Source of the DNA: Garcia nutans
Taxonomy: Eukaryota > Streptophyta > Magnoliopsida > Malpighiales > Euphorbiaceae
DNA length: 64,000 nt
Assembly (NCBI GenBank): GCA_947685225.1
Contig: CANTUV010000002.1
Location: 2,728,001 to 2,792,000, forward strand
Direction of reading: 5' to 3'
A model generated the notes under the pieces. That model did not search any database. It saw only the letters and a program-made list of their open reading frames with translations, and was not told the DNA's origin. This document shows positions 33,421 to 45,640 of the stretch, piece after piece. Within the stretch, counting starts at the first letter, position 1, and each line of letters starts with the position of its first letter. The position numbers were made by a program, and so were the translations under genes.

Positions 33421-35071
33421 GGTGATTTAGAAATTTTTTTTTTCAGAAATAGCCAGTTGCCTTGAGACATTAGAGAGTGCTGAAATAGAGGAACTTAAGG
33501 AGGACCCAGTATTTGAACTTACCTCCATTCAAAAAGAAGAAAAGAACCCTTCACTTGAGTTAGAGCTGAAAGAGTTACCTAAGAATCTGAAATATGTGTT
33601 TTTAGGAGATCACAACACTTTACCTGTGATAATATCTGGTGAACTTAGTGAAGGGGAGGAGATGAGGTTGGTAAGTGAGCTAAAAAGATTGAGAAGAGCA
33701 ATAGGATGGGGATTGAGTGACATCAAAGGTATTAGCCCTTCAATGTGCATGCATAGAATCACCTTAGAAGAGGGAGCTAAACCTGTGAGGGAAACCCAAA
33801 GGCGCCTTAACCCAAATATGAGTGAAGTGGTTAAGAAGGAAGTGCTCAAATTGCTTGATGAAGGAGTGATCTATCCAATAGCTAATAGTGAGTGGGTGAG
33901 CCCAGTACATGTAGTTCCTAAGAAATCAGGAATCACTGTGGTGAAAAATGAAAATAATGAATTGGTTCCTACTAGGACTACTACTGGGTGGAGAATGTGT
34001 ATCGATTATAGGAAGTTGAACAATGCTACAAAGAAAGACCATTTCCCTCCTCCTTTTATTGATCAGATGTTAGATAAACTTTTTGGACACTCACATTATT
34101 GTTTTTTGGATGGCCTTTCAGGTTATTATCAGGTGCCTTTTGGGACTTATGCATTTCGGCGTATGCCCTTTGGCTTGTGCAATGCACCTGCAACCTTTCA
34201 GAGATGCATGATGTCTATCTTCTCAGACTTGATAAATGATTTTATTGAGGTATTTATGGATGACTTTTCTATTTTTGGTAGTTCTTTTGATAATTGCATC
34301 AATAAACTTGTACTTGTGCTTGAGAGATGCATTGAATGTAACCTTACTTTAAGTTGGGAAAAGAGTCATTTCATGGTTACTCAGGGCATTGTATTAGGTC
34401 ATGTTGTGTCAAGTAAGGGGATTGAGGTGGATAAGGCCAATGTAGAATTGATTACTAAATTACCCCCACCTACCTCTGTTAAGGGAATAAGAAGTTTTTT
34501 AGGGCATGCAGGTTTTTACCGGAGGTTTATTAAGGATTTTTCCAAAATAAGCCAACCATTGTGCCATTTGTTGGGGAAAGATGTTCCATTTGAATTTACA
34601 GCACAATGCATGCAAGCTTTTAATTCCCTTAAAGAAAAACTGACTAGTGCACCGGTAATTGTAGCTCCTGTTTGGTCTTTACCTTTTGAAATCATGTGTG
34701 ATGCCTCTAATCATGCAGTAGGAGCTGTTCTTGGGCAAAGGGTTGATAAATTCTTGAGAGTCATATATTATGCTAGCTTGACCCTGAATAGTGCACAAAT
34801 GAATTACACAACAACTGAGAAGGAAATGTTAGTTGTTGTTTTTTCTTTAGATAAGTTTAGAGCATATTTAATTGGGTCAAAAATTATTGTGCATTCTGAT
34901 CATGCAGCTCTAAAATATCTTTTAACAAAACAACATGCTAAACCGCGCTTAATTAGATGGGTGTTATTACTGCAAGAATTTGATTTCCAAATCAAAGATA
35001 CTAAGGGTAGTGAGAATGTTGTTGCTGATCATTTATCCAGATTACCCTTCTTTAGTGAAAATCTTATCTGA
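33421..35071 (+). pseudogene. Reverse transcriptase and RNase H of element B
   Basis: A 491-codon open frame (33596-35071) carries the Ty3 RT core. It has GAKPVRETQRRLNP and WRMCIDYRKLNNAT (near residue 134). It also has RMPFGLCNAPATFQRCM and the catalytic VFMDDFSIF with Asp-Asp at about residues 222-223. RNase H shows IMCDASNHAVGAVLG (near 368), TTEKEMLVVV and VHSDHAALKYLL. It ends GSENVVADHLSRL. The FMDD form is usual for Athila. The domain is open, but no continuous frame links it to gag. A run of T near 33430 probably disturbs the protease-RT linker. Confidence 0.9.
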
Positions 35072-36423
35072 TAGCATTCATAAAAATTTAGAAGCATTTC
35101 CTGATGAGCAGCTGTTTGTGGTATTTGATGCACCTTGGTTTGCAGATATTGCTTAACTATCTTGCTTGTGGTATATTGCGTTCTAACATGTCATTTCAGG
35201 AAAAGAAAAGGTTTTTGTACGTGAGTAAATTTTATTTTTGGGACGAACCTTACTTATTCCGGATTTGCAAAGATGAGATAGTTCGCAGGTGCGTATCTGA
35301 AGAAGAACAACTGAGTATTCTTAAATTTTGTCATGACCTTCACTGTGGTGGTCATTTTGGAGGGAGGAAGACTGCAGAAAAGGTTCTACAAAGTGGTTTT
35401 TATTGGCCTACTCTATTCAGAGATGCTCAAGAGTATTGTAAGCACTGTGACCGTTGTCAAAGAGTGGGTAACATTGGGAGGAGGAATGAAATGCCCCTTC
35501 AATCTTATATTGTTGTTGAACTGTTTGATGTATGGGGAATAAACTTCATGGGTCCTTTTCCCAAGTCTTTTGGTTATGAATATATTTTAGTTGCTGTTGA
35601 TTATGTTTCAAAATGGGTGGAGGCAATCCCCACCCGTACTAATGATGCTAATGTGGTTGTTAAATTTATGAAGGAAAATATTCTTAGCAGATTTGGCACA
35701 CCAAGAGTGATAGTCAGTGATGGGAGAAGTCATTTTTGCAACAGACTTTTTGAGAAGTTAATGCACAAATCTGGTGTGAAGCACAAGGTGGCAACCCCAT
35801 ACCATCCACAGACTTCTGGGCAAGTTGAAACATCCAACAAGCAAATAAAAGGTATTCTGGAGAAAACAGTCAACTTATCAAGAAAAGATTGGGCGAATAG
35901 ATTGCATGATGCACTATGGGCATATCGGACTTCTTTCAAGACTCCTTTGGGTATGAGTCCATACCGATTGGTTTTTGGTAAGGCTTGTCATTTACCAGTG
36001 GAGTTGGAGCACAAAGCATATTAGGAAATCAAGACTCTGAATTTGGACTTGGACAAGGCGAAGAGAGGATGATTTCTGCAAATTTCAGAGTTAGATGAGC
36101 TGAGGAATGAGGCATATGAGAGCTCGAGGATTTATAAGGATCGCACTAAAGCACTTCATGACAGAATTATAGTGCGAAAGACTTTGAGTCTAGGTATGAA
36201 AGTTTTACTTTTTAATTCTCGTCTCCGTCTATTTCCAGGTAAACTCAAGTCTCGATGGAGTGGTCCTTTTGAGATAACTCAGGTATATCCTTCTGGTGCA
36301 ATTGAATTGCTTAACTCTCGAACAAATGAGACTTTTAAAGTAAATGGACAGAGAGTTAAGCCATACAATGAAGGATTCCAAGAAGTGAGGATCATTGACA
36401 GCACTTTGATCCACGATCCCTAA
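35072..36423 (+). pseudogene. Integrase of element B, with catalytic Asp replaced and stops
   Basis: The zinc domain has CHDLHCGGHFGGRKT and YCKHCDRCQ. The catalytic core reads VWGINFMGPFP, where the family has Asp: codon 147 of the 35104-36024 frame is Asn. The second Asp (VIVSDGRSHF) and the Glu (GQVETSNKQIK) are kept. A TAG at 36022 and a TGA near 36071 break the chain. A second frame carries the C-terminal module (WSGPFEITQVYPSGAIELL), ending near 36423. The enzyme would be inactive from the Asn change alone. Confidence 0.88.
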
Positions 36424-36704
36424 AGTCTTGCAGTGATGTCCAGCTATATGACATTAAAGAAACACTAAATGGGAGGCAACCCATTGGTTTGCATTTCTTT
36501 TTCATAGTTGTAATTTTAAATTTAGCAATTTTGATTTTATGTTTTGTTTAAATAAATGGAATGGGTGCTTTGATCGGTTTTTATTTTTTCTAATATGTTT
36601 CAGGGTTGATCGAAGAAGAGGTTTGCAAATTCTTTAACATTTGGTGATATAAAATAAAAAAATATAAAAATATAAAATAAAAAAAAAGTTAAAAATGGCA
36701 GCAG

Positions 36705-37050
36705 GTGACACGGCCAACAAGCTTGGCCGTATCACATGGGACACGGCCAAGCTTCACCAAAAATTCCATCTCTTTGTTTTATTTGCACTCTTTATTCATA
36801 GTAGGAGACACTGCCAACAAGCTTGGCCGTGTCACATGGTACACGACCAAGCTTCACCAAAAAATCACTTTTCTTTTGTTTTTGCAAATTTTCCTTACAG
36901 TAGGTGACACACCCATGGGACACGGCCAAGTCACTAGCTGTGTCCCTCTAAGCACATCAGACACGGCCGTGTCCACCCAAACTTGGCCGTGTCTCTTCAA
37001 TTTCACACTTAGACACGGCCAAGCTCATCAAAACTTGGCCGTGTCCCTTC
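36705..37050 (+). promoter_or_regulatory. Internal CACGGCC dyad island before the ATHILA ORF, element B
   Basis: Dyads of the CACGGCCAAG/CTTGGCCGTG type recur at least six times. They are followed by TTTAAAAACACG, a CT-rich leader (TCTCTCTCGCTCTCG near 37120) and the ORF ATG at 37302. The arrangement equals that of element A at 20836-21112. Confidence 0.45.
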
Positions 37051-37301
37051 ACTTTTACTCTTTAAAAACACGATTTTTGCACTGTTTGCTCATTCCAATC
37101 CCTAGATCTGTTTTGCTTTCTCTCTCTCGCTCTCGACTTCTCTCTCCCAAAAATCCATTGTTTGTTTTTCAAAGCTTCAAAACCTCCATTAAATCTCAAT
37201 TTTCTTCACCAAAACTACAATTAATCCATTAAATCTTCTTCTTCTCTCACAAAAGATCAATTTAATCGGTTTAAACTTCAAATTTTTTCAAATCTTTCAA
37301 G

Positions 37302-38372
37302 ATGCCAAGAATGAAGATGGTTTCCCACCGCAAGAAGAAGAGACCTACAACTGAAGGTGCATCTTCATCTTCATTGTTTTCATCTTTGAAGAGAGCGAAT
37401 CTTTTGGCTCGGGGTTTCTTCCCGACGAGGTATGTCAATGATGAATCCCTTAATGCTCTTAATATTAGGGATAATTTTTATCATTATGTTCAAATCCTTG
37501 GGTGGGAGAACCTAGTCTCCTTGCGACCTTTGCAATTTCAAGAGCTTACTTTGGAGTTCTTAACATCTCTTAATGTTGAAAGAGATGCACAGAAAATTTG
37601 CTCTAGGTTGAGTTTTAAGTTGTTTGGAAAATCATTTGTGATTAGTATTGAACAATTAAATGGTATATTACCTAAGGAATTTAAACAACAATTTGCTTGG
37701 GGAGCATTGGGCTCAGGGACTTATGTGGCCAAATTGGCCAAAGCAACTAAATTGAGCAATCCCGCTTTGAGGTATTTGCATCATTTTATGTCTTGAGGAT
37801 TCTTTGCTAGGAAGGAAAGCTCGGGTGTAGTGGAACTGAGTGAACTATTTTTCTTAGATTGTGTGGTTAATGCAGTGCCTATTAGTTCCGGCTATTGGTT
37901 AGCCGATGTTTTTGATAGTGTGGCAAACAAGAAGAAGGGGGCTATCTATATTGGAGGATTGGTTACCACATTGGCCATAGCCCTTTTTGATGATTTTGAC
38001 CCGAGTACCTGTCGCATGACTAGAATTATGGGTAATGATTCATTGGATTTGGCTACACTAGAGAAGATGCATATGGTGGTGCATAGGAGAGGGGCTTATA
38101 TGATGGCTTCAGCTGAGCCAAAAGTACCGGGGGACAGACAGAAGAGAACACGGGTTCAAGAGGAGTCCGGCTCGGACTCTCTTGATTTAGATGAAGATGC
38201 TTCGGTCTTGGATAATCAGGAGATACTTAATAGGATTGAGGCCCTGGAGAGCAAGGTAGACCGTAACCATGCTGCGGTCTTGCAACAGTTGGATCAAATT
38301 AATAGCAACCTTGCTAAGATTTTGAGTCTTCATCCCTCGGCTGCATCATCTTCACATCCTCCTTCACCATAG
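37302..38372 (+). pseudogene. ATHILA ORF (PF03078-like) of element B, one in-frame stop
   Basis: Same gene as 21350-22451 in element A: basic N-terminus, ARGFFPTRYVND, LGWENLVSLRPLQFQEL, KEFKQQFAWGALG, then an acidic tail and a coiled-coil end. The frame is continuous except for a TGA at 37794-37796, where A has a Cys codon. About 30 bases present in A near 21720 are missing here. No signal peptide or membrane segment was seen, so an envelope role is not supported by the sequence. Confidence 0.85.
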
Positions 38373-39982
38373 ATCGCATTGGCTCTAATCTTTGGAGAGA
38401 TTTTCCTTACTTTCTTGTGTTTAGTTATTGCATTTTTTTGTTATTTTTTGTTTTTGTTTTTGATGTTAACATTTTATATTTTGGATATTTTATTTTATAT
38501 TTTGTATTTTGTTTTTGAACATTTGTGTTTGTGATGAAAAGTTAGGGTTTTGCCTCACCAGGGACCGATGGAAAACAGGTTGAACCTTAACCCTTTTTCT
38601 TTATTATTCTTGTTTTCCATTGAGGACAATGTAAATTCTAAAGTGTGGGGTAATCTTTTAGCTTTTCTTTAATTTTTGTTTTATTTGTCTTTGTGTGTTA
38701 TATTATGTGTTGTGCATGGCATGATTGTTGAAAACTTATTGACTTTTCTGTGATTCTAGCATTATAGTTGAGACTTTAGTATCAGCATAGAAATTAGCAT
38801 TTGAATTCATTCAGGATCAATTTTCACATTCTACAATTCATGACATATAAATCTTTGAGAACCCACCTTTGTGAGTTTTGAGCCTCATAGATTGAATTTT
38901 ATTGTCAATTGATTTTCTTTTCTTAAGTGTGCACCTTCATGATTTTGCATCTCCAGAGCTTGCTTTTGCATACTAATTGAACTCACATTATGATTTCATC
39001 TCAAGTTTTAAAATGATGAAGGCAAATTAGGTTAGCCCTTTAGCTTAAAAAGACCTCCCTTAATATTGAATTCCTTAGTGAGCCAAGTTGATCCTTTGAC
39101 CTTTTCTTGATTGATCAACATAATTCACAACTCAACATTTTCTTATTATCATCATACCTGCATTAAGGAATGAAGTTTCTTATGATATGACAATAGGGTG
39201 GTTCAATTCATAAGTGTGGGGTAAGGAATTAAAAAAAACAAAAATAGTATTACTTTAGTAAGATGTAGGGCTGAAATGCATACTTTGCACATTGTATTTG
39301 CTAAGAGTCGATTATTCTTTTCCTCTACATTGTAAGCTAGATGTTTCATGCAATTTTATATTTTGTGTATATATATATATATTAAAAAAAGAGTAAAAAA
39401 AGAAAATAAAAGGAAAATAAAAGTGATGATATATATATACAGAATTCATATATTTTCTAGCATTAGAGGAATGTCGACTCATGTATTTTTCTTTAAGTAT
39501 GCAAGTATGTGAGATTATCAATGGTTGGTGAATATGCCATTTGAGGAGTTATGAGTTTCTGAGCAAGAGTATTGTCTTATTTAGATACTCCATTTCTTGA
39601 TGCTCCAGCTTAAATGTCTTTTCTCACACCTGCACCTTAGCCCCATTACATCCAAATAAAAGACCTTCGGATTATTTCTTGAGAAAATCAGTGAGGGAGA
39701 TTGGATAATTAAGCAAGTTTATGGTAGTATGCAGTCATGAGTGGTTTGAGTGAATTAGCCTATGAAATCAAGTGAAACACTTAGATGAGAGATGAGATTT
39801 GTATGTCTGGATTAATGAATGAGTTAAGAAAATCCTTGATTGAAGTAAAGTGCAATTAATTATGGCTGAGTCTTAAAGGATTTCATCTTATATACTGGAA
39901 TTATAGTTAAGGTTGTTTGAGTTTTTAATTTATGCCATGTGAATTTGCTTGAGGACAAGCAAAGTTTTAAGTGTGGGGTAGT
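38373..39982 (+). other. 3' non-coding region of element B, with polypurine tract
   Basis: No gene is seen. It parallels 22452-24031 of element A, including repeated AAGTGTGGGGTA phrases, a (TA)n run near 39367, and the tract directly before the 3' LTR. Confidence 0.75.
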
Positions 39983-41631
39983 TTTTTTATTAGTTTTTGT
40001 CATAGATTTGTATCTTATTTATTGTGATAATTATTGTCTTATTTAGGTATTTTGGTAGTTTTAATATGTTTATTTAGTGTTTTCATTAATTTTGGTAGTT
40101 TTAATTTATTTGAGTGTTTATGTCATTTTTGTCCTAGTTTTTAGTGTGTGTTTGTGTGTTGTTAGTTAATGTTTATTTGACTCTTGTTTAAAGTGTGTTT
40201 CAAGTGTTTGTGTTAGGTTAATATGCAAGGAACCCTATTAAGGGCAAAACCAAGGATCACGAGAGGAAGGAAAGACCAAGGAACCAAGAGGAAGAAAACA
40301 ATGGACAGTAGCTGACACATGCAGAGGACACGGCCAAGCTTGTGGCCGTGTCCCATACCAAGCTAAGGAAAAGACCAAGACACGGAAGGTGACACACTTA
40401 AGGGACACGGCCAAGCTTATGGCCGTGTCCCTCCAAATTTGTCAAACACGGCCAAGTTGTCTAAAGCCTGGCCATGTCACACTCAAGCCCAAAGAAAGAA
40501 GAAAGATGAAAATCAAACAGAAGCAGACACCTTCAGGGGACACGGCCAAGCTAGTGGCCATGTCCCTCCAAGAACCTCAAACACGGCCAAGCTTGTCTAA
40601 GCTTGGCCGTGTCACTCATGGACTAAAGAAGATGCAGATTTTTGGAGCGGAGGTTTCGTATAAATATTAGAATTAGGGTTTTCAAAGGAGTTGTTGAGAG
40701 TTTTGAGTTTTGTCCAGCCGTCAGAGAATAAGTTAGGGTTTCTAATTTTATTTTCTTAGAGATTATTGAACACTTTGATTAAACTAGCCTAGATTAGATT
40801 TGTTCTTGCCATTGATACATTCTTCGAGCAAGTTCTGAACAAGAGATTCTTCAAGGGCTAAGAAGTTTGTAATTTGGTTTTGTTCTCAAACTTTATCTCT
40901 TAAATTTCTTGAGAATTGTATTCATGAATATTATTATGTCTAAACTGATTTCTTTGAATTTTAGTGAGATGAATATGTTTGATATCATTATGAACTAATT
41001 TGATCTAGTCTGGGGTTTGTATGGATCTACTATGATTGTATGAATTGGTTATTGCTCTTAACTGAATTATTTGTTTAGCCTTGATTGAATGAAATTATTG
41101 TTAATATATATTTGATTGGCCACCAATTATGTGTTTAAGGTATTAGATGAAGGATTGAGAGATGAAGTCTAATGCTGGAACAATTTAATTAGGGACTTAG
41201 GTGAATTAGAAATATAACCTAATAAAAGGATTATTTCAATTGTAACAAGATTATTTGAAAAAGGTTTGAATGCGAGAGCTTATTTCCTTGACTCAATTAA
41301 TTAAGTTACTTGAGATCTAATCTTTGAAATTAAATTGGTTGAGAGGAATAACCGTTCATACATATAAGTAGTAGAGAAGTGCAAACCCTAGACCATTCTA
41401 TTAAGTGAATCAATACATTAGCTTAGTTTACTTTTATTGTTTTAAACTTCAATCGATCTTCTTCATTAGTTGTTAGCAATTTAAATTTATTAATCACTTG
41501 TTATTTATAACCTAATAATCAATTAGCTTATCTAGCTTCCTTGAGAGACGACCTTGGGGCGATCACCTTTGCTACAGCTACCTCGTATACTTGCGAGTGA
41601 CGCTTATAGTAGAGTTAATTAGAGCGCAACA
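39983..41631 (+). repeat. 3' LTR of element B
   Basis: 1649 bp, starting TTTTTTATTAG (the TG is mutated) and ending GAGCGCAACA, then the CCTTG duplication. Dyad island at about 40325-40615; TATAAATA at 40659-40666. Confidence 0.9.
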
Positions 41632-41636
41632 CCTTG

Positions 41637-43018
41637 AGCTGCTCTTTAGGATTTGCCTCAGTGTTGCTAGGCAGACTTCCTTGTGGTCTCTCACTGAGCA
41701 ACTTGGCAATTTGCCCTACCTGATTCTCCAAATTATGATTGGAGCCTAGTTTCAGAAGCTGCTATAAATTTCTCCACCATGTCCTCCAAATTACTCTTTC
41801 TTGGAGAGGCAGCTTGTTGATGTTGGGGCTGCTAAAATCCAGGGGGAGGTCTTGGATTATTTTTTGTTTATTCCATGAGAAATTTGGATGATTTCTCCAC
41901 CTTGGATTGTATGTATTGCTGTAGGGGTTATTCTGTTGTTGCCTTGGCATATTTCCCACATAATCTACTTGCTATTGCCTAGCAAACATGTTGCCATTTT
42001 GGCACTCTTGACTTTGATGTCCACCCCCACACCATTCACAAGACATCACTTGCATTACTTTCCCAGAAGAAGAATCCAAAGAATTAAATTTTTTATTCAA
42101 TGCTTCCAATTGGGCTGTCAAAGCCACCACAGGATCTAATTGGTGTGAACCCATGACTTTCAGCTTTCCTTGCTCCCTTGGGGCTTGCCACTGATAATTG
42201 GTGATAGCCATGTCTTCAATTAAATCCCTTGCTTGTTCAGGTGTCTTGTTGTTTATGGTATAACCAGCTGCTGCATTAATGGATTGCTTACTTACATAAT
42301 TCAACCCATTGTAAAATGTTTGAATTTGAAGCCATAGTGGAAGTCCATGATGAGGACACCTTCTTAACAAATCATTAAATCTTTCCCAGGCATCATAAAG
42401 GGTCTCACCATCTTGCTGTAGAAAGGATGAGATATCATTCCTCAACTTAGCAGTTTTGGAAGGTGGGAAGTATTTTTCTAGGAATTTCTCTGCCAACTGA
42501 CCCCATGTGGTGAAGGTTCCTGGAGGAAAAGATTTCAGCCACTTCTTTGGTCTATCTCTAAGGGAAAATGGGAATAACCTCAGCCTAATTGCATCCTCTG
42601 AGACATTATTTATCTTGAATGTGTCACATATCTCCAGAAAATTCTCAATATGTGCATTAGGATCTTCATCAGGAAACCCATCGAACTAACAAGTCTGCTG
42701 CACCATTTGAATTATATTTTCTTTTATTTCAAAGTTGCTTGCAACAACTGTCAGCCTCCGGATACTAGATTCAGCTCCATTGAGATTGGGCTTAGCAAAC
42801 TCCTACATTGTTCTTGGCTCAGCTCCTTCCATCACTTCAAACTCTCCTTCTTCTTCTGTTATTTCCAGATTTATTTCTGTTTCTGCGTCTTCCAAAACTG
42901 CCTCATCTTCTTCCTTTCGCTTTCTCCTTAATGTTCTTTCTAGCTCTAGATCTAATTCAAATAGTTGGGATGAGTTACCTCTGGTCATAAATGGGAGGAA
43001 ATACCTAAAAATAAGCAA
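41637..43018 (-). pseudogene. gag of element C with recurrent amber stops
   Basis: One minus-strand frame runs from an acidic N-terminus (RKRKEEDEAVLEDAETE) through a capsid-like domain (AEKFLEKYFPPSKTAKL, ETLYDAWERFNDLLRRCP) to a knuckle CEWCGGGHQSQEC (CX2CX3HX4C, the usual Athila spacing). A proline/asparagine-rich NPYSNTYNPRWRNHP segment follows. Stops interrupt it near 42803, 42687 and 41972; the ones I checked are TAG. The frame ends where element B inserted at 41636. Its continuation is the protease frame left of B. Confidence 0.85.
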
Positions 43019-43094
43019 GAACCAATGTTAAAAACAAATAAAAATAAAACTAAATCAACAGTCTTAATTATATTACTAATATTGAAACCGTTGC

Positions 43095-43111
43095 CCCCGG
43101 CAGCGACGCCA
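43095..43111 (-). other. Primer-binding site of element C (tRNA-Asp type)
   Basis: The minus strand reads TGGCGTCGCTGCCGGGG, six bases inside the 5' LTR. Two mismatches to the tRNA-Asp complement. Confidence 0.85.
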
Positions 43112-43117
43112 AAAACT

Positions 43118-44485
43118 TGGTGTGCACGAGCTATGCTATAGCAATACCGCAAGTGCACGGGTCGACCAAGTAATAAAGTAGTGAGTGAGTTATCGTTCCA
43201 CTGAGGACAAGGTCAAGTACTAGTGCAAATCTTAAACGTTGTTTAGCAAATCAATAGGTTTGTGATGTGGTGTAATTAAAAACAATTAATCTAATGACTG
43301 AAAGTAAAGGGAAATTAAATGTTGAGCAAAAAGGATTGATGGTAATAAAACTATCCAGATATTGAATCCCCCTAGCCTCAATGATATTTATGAACATCAA
43401 TTCAGTTAAATCATTTAATATAGTTGAGTTGGCATTCCTCTATCTTAGACTAAAACCTCTCTCGAGTGAATTAATCCCTAATCACTAAGTAGAGTGCCGG
43501 AATCTCTTCTCAAACATAATTAATTAGATCTTGCATTAAGAATAAGGAACTATAAACCAAAGGATCTTGTAAGTCTATCTCTAGTACTCCAATCAATCCT
43601 CAACCCTTATGAGTATTCAATTCATATCAAGCTTTCTCAAGTCAATAATATGAAAATTGCAACCAATCAATAAGCATGCTATTATCAGTTGGAAATATAT
43701 CATTAAGTATCATAAGAATAAAAAAAAAACTCAATCAAATGATTCAACTAAATATAATTATTCAATCCATACAAATAAGCTAGGGTTCATTAATATCTAG
43801 ATAGAGAATGAATTAGTTCATATTCAAAATCAGAAAAACAGAACAAGAAAAATGAATAAAAGAAACGAAACAATCCATGGCGAATATTTGTATTTCTTCA
43901 CTTCAATCCTTGATTCTTGATTTAGATCTTGTTTAGAGTATGTTTTCATCCTCAATCTCAACTCCAAAACTCTCCTCTTTGCTTTAGAAGTCAGCTCTAG
44001 GTTATAAGATATGAAATTCGGATCCTTAATTCGTGCTTCAGTGCAGCTTTTATAGTGTAGATAATTTCGTCTGACACGCCCATTGACAAGCCCATGTCAC
44101 TGGGCGTGTCATTGCCACTGAGATTTTGAACATAAGGCATGTCCAGTGACACGCCCATGTCATTGGGCGTGCCACAGCTACTGTGAAACATTGCAAAAGG
44201 CACGCTTGGTGACACGCCCATGTCACTGGGTGTGTCAATGCTTCTGTATGCAGCATCAAGGGCACGTCCATTGACACGCCCATGTCCATGGGCGTGTCCA
44301 TTGGTGAATTTTGCTCTTTACTTCTACTTTCATCTGTAATTCCTCCGAAATGACCATAAGCCTCAAAATACAGAGAATTCCTGAAATTAACCCTAAAATA
44401 CACTTTGAACAAACAAATTGAACTCAATTGGATAATAATCATATTAAGAAATAGGAATAAAATATCATCAATTGTGCACTTATCA
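43118..44485 (-). repeat. 5' LTR of element C
   Basis: Plus strand from TGGTGTGCACGAGC to GTGCACTTATCA. It aligns over its length with 26166-27507. Transcription runs leftward. Confidence 0.88.
44047..44300 (-). promoter_or_regulatory. CACGCCC dyad island and TATA box, element C 5' LTR
   Basis: The best dyad is GACACGCCCATG (44273-44284) facing CATGGGCGTGTC (44287-44298), with 12-bp perfect arms and a 2-base centre. At least three more occur down to 44073. The minus-strand TATA box CTATAAAAG is at 44055-44047, about 20 bp from the island. The island word differs from that of elements A and B at a base changed in both arms (CGGCC versus CGCCC). Confidence 0.7.
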
Positions 44486-45640
44486 AGATATATATGAAAT
44501 AGCCTAAAGGGTTCAAATGCTAGAAATAACCTATTTTGTAAGGTAGAGACATCTATTATGGACTTAAGCAAGCATCACAATAGTGATACCTCTAATTCCA
44601 TGACATGATCACATCATTTGGTTTTGTTGAGAACATCGTGGACCAATGTATATGCCATAAGGTTAATAGGAGTAAGATCATATTTTTGGTTTTGTATGTA
44701 GATGATATCTTGCCTGCTTCAAGAGACTGAGGGTTGCTGCATGAAGTGAAATGATTCTTGTCCAAGAATTTTGATATGAAGGATACATGTGACAAATCCT
44801 ATGTCATTGGCATTAGGATACATAAAGATAGGTCCTAAAGGCATCTTGTGGCTGTGATACGAAACCTATATCGATAAGGTTATTGAATGATTTAGAATGA
44901 AAGATTATTCACCTAGTGTAGCTCATATAGTAAAAGGGGACAAGTTCCATTTGTTTTGATGTCCTGATAATGAACTTGAAAAGAAAGAAATGAACAACAT
45001 TCCCTATGCCTCAGCCTTTGGAAGCTTGATATATGCACAAGTTTGTAAAAGCCCTAATATAGAATTATTATGGGTATATTAGGAAAATATCAAAGTAATC
45101 AAAGAATTTGTCATTGAAGAGCTGCAAAGAAGGTTATGAAGTATCTTTAAGGGATAAAAAGATATATACTTACATATAGAAGACCTAATAATTAACTTGG
45201 AAGTCATTGGGTATTCAGGTTCGGATCTAGAAGGATGTGTTGATACCAAGAAGTCAATATCTAGATACATATTTTTGCTAGCTAAAAACAGCCACTAGTT
45301 GTCACTTCCACTATGAAGGCAAAGTTTGTATCCCATTTTGAGGCGAGTTCATAGAACATGTGGTCAAGGAATTTCACTGTTTGACTCAAGATTGTGAATT
45401 TAATCTCTAGGCTTATCAAATTATATTGTGATAATGTAGTAGTTGTTTTTTGGCAAAGAATAAAAAAAGTGGAATTCGAAGTAAATATATCGACATAAAG
45501 TACTTGGAATGAAGAGAACACGTTGGACATGGACAAGTAAAGACATGTGGATGAAAGAATTTTGGCTAATCCATTGGCAAAAGGGAAGCATCCAAATGAG
45601 TTTAAGGAACATGTGTCTTAGAAGGGTCTTAAACCATACT
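44486..45640 (+). pseudogene. Copia reverse transcriptase and RNase H, right fragment
   Basis: Broken frames continue the fragment at 26165: EIYM, then KIIFLVLYVDDILPAS (catalytic YVDD at 44695-44706), LSKNFDMKDT and VIGIRIHKDRS. RNase H pieces follow: SDLEGCVDTKKSISRYIF and KYIDIKYL near 45485. A last segment PKGKHPNEFKEHV-like ends near 45620. Frequent stops and shifts mark a long-dead copy. Confidence 0.8.

Larger units (their letters stand above)
30105..41631 (+). mobile_element. Athila-type Ty3 element B, full gene order, inactivated
   Basis: An 11.5 kb element inside C with a perfect CCTTG duplication (30100-30104, 41632-41636). Order: 5' LTR, tRNA-Asp primer site, gag, protease, RT, RNase H, integrase, internal dyad island, ATHILA ORF, tract, 3' LTR. 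It is the pol-bearing relative of element A; shared regions align easily by eye. It carries many stops and shifts, a changed integrase catalytic residue and an 807-bp deletion in its 5' LTR. The LTR edges are slightly mutated (3' LTR starts TT, not TG; 5' LTR ends CAATA). Confidence 0.93.
26166..44485 (-). mobile_element. Athila-type element C, minus strand, pol deleted, split by element B
   Basis: LTRs at 26166-27507 and 43118-44485 bound a minus-strand element. The right LTR is 5' and is followed by a tRNA-Asp primer site (43111-43095). A tract reading CAAGTGTGGGAGAA on the minus strand precedes the left, 3' LTR. Flanking GATA/GATAT on both sides fits a 5-bp duplication with one base lost at the left edge. 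The flanks join into one Copia RT sequence. C holds a gag with recurrent stops, an open protease ORF and a short acidic tail; RT, RNase H and integrase are gone. Element B landed between gag and protease. Confidence 0.88.
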
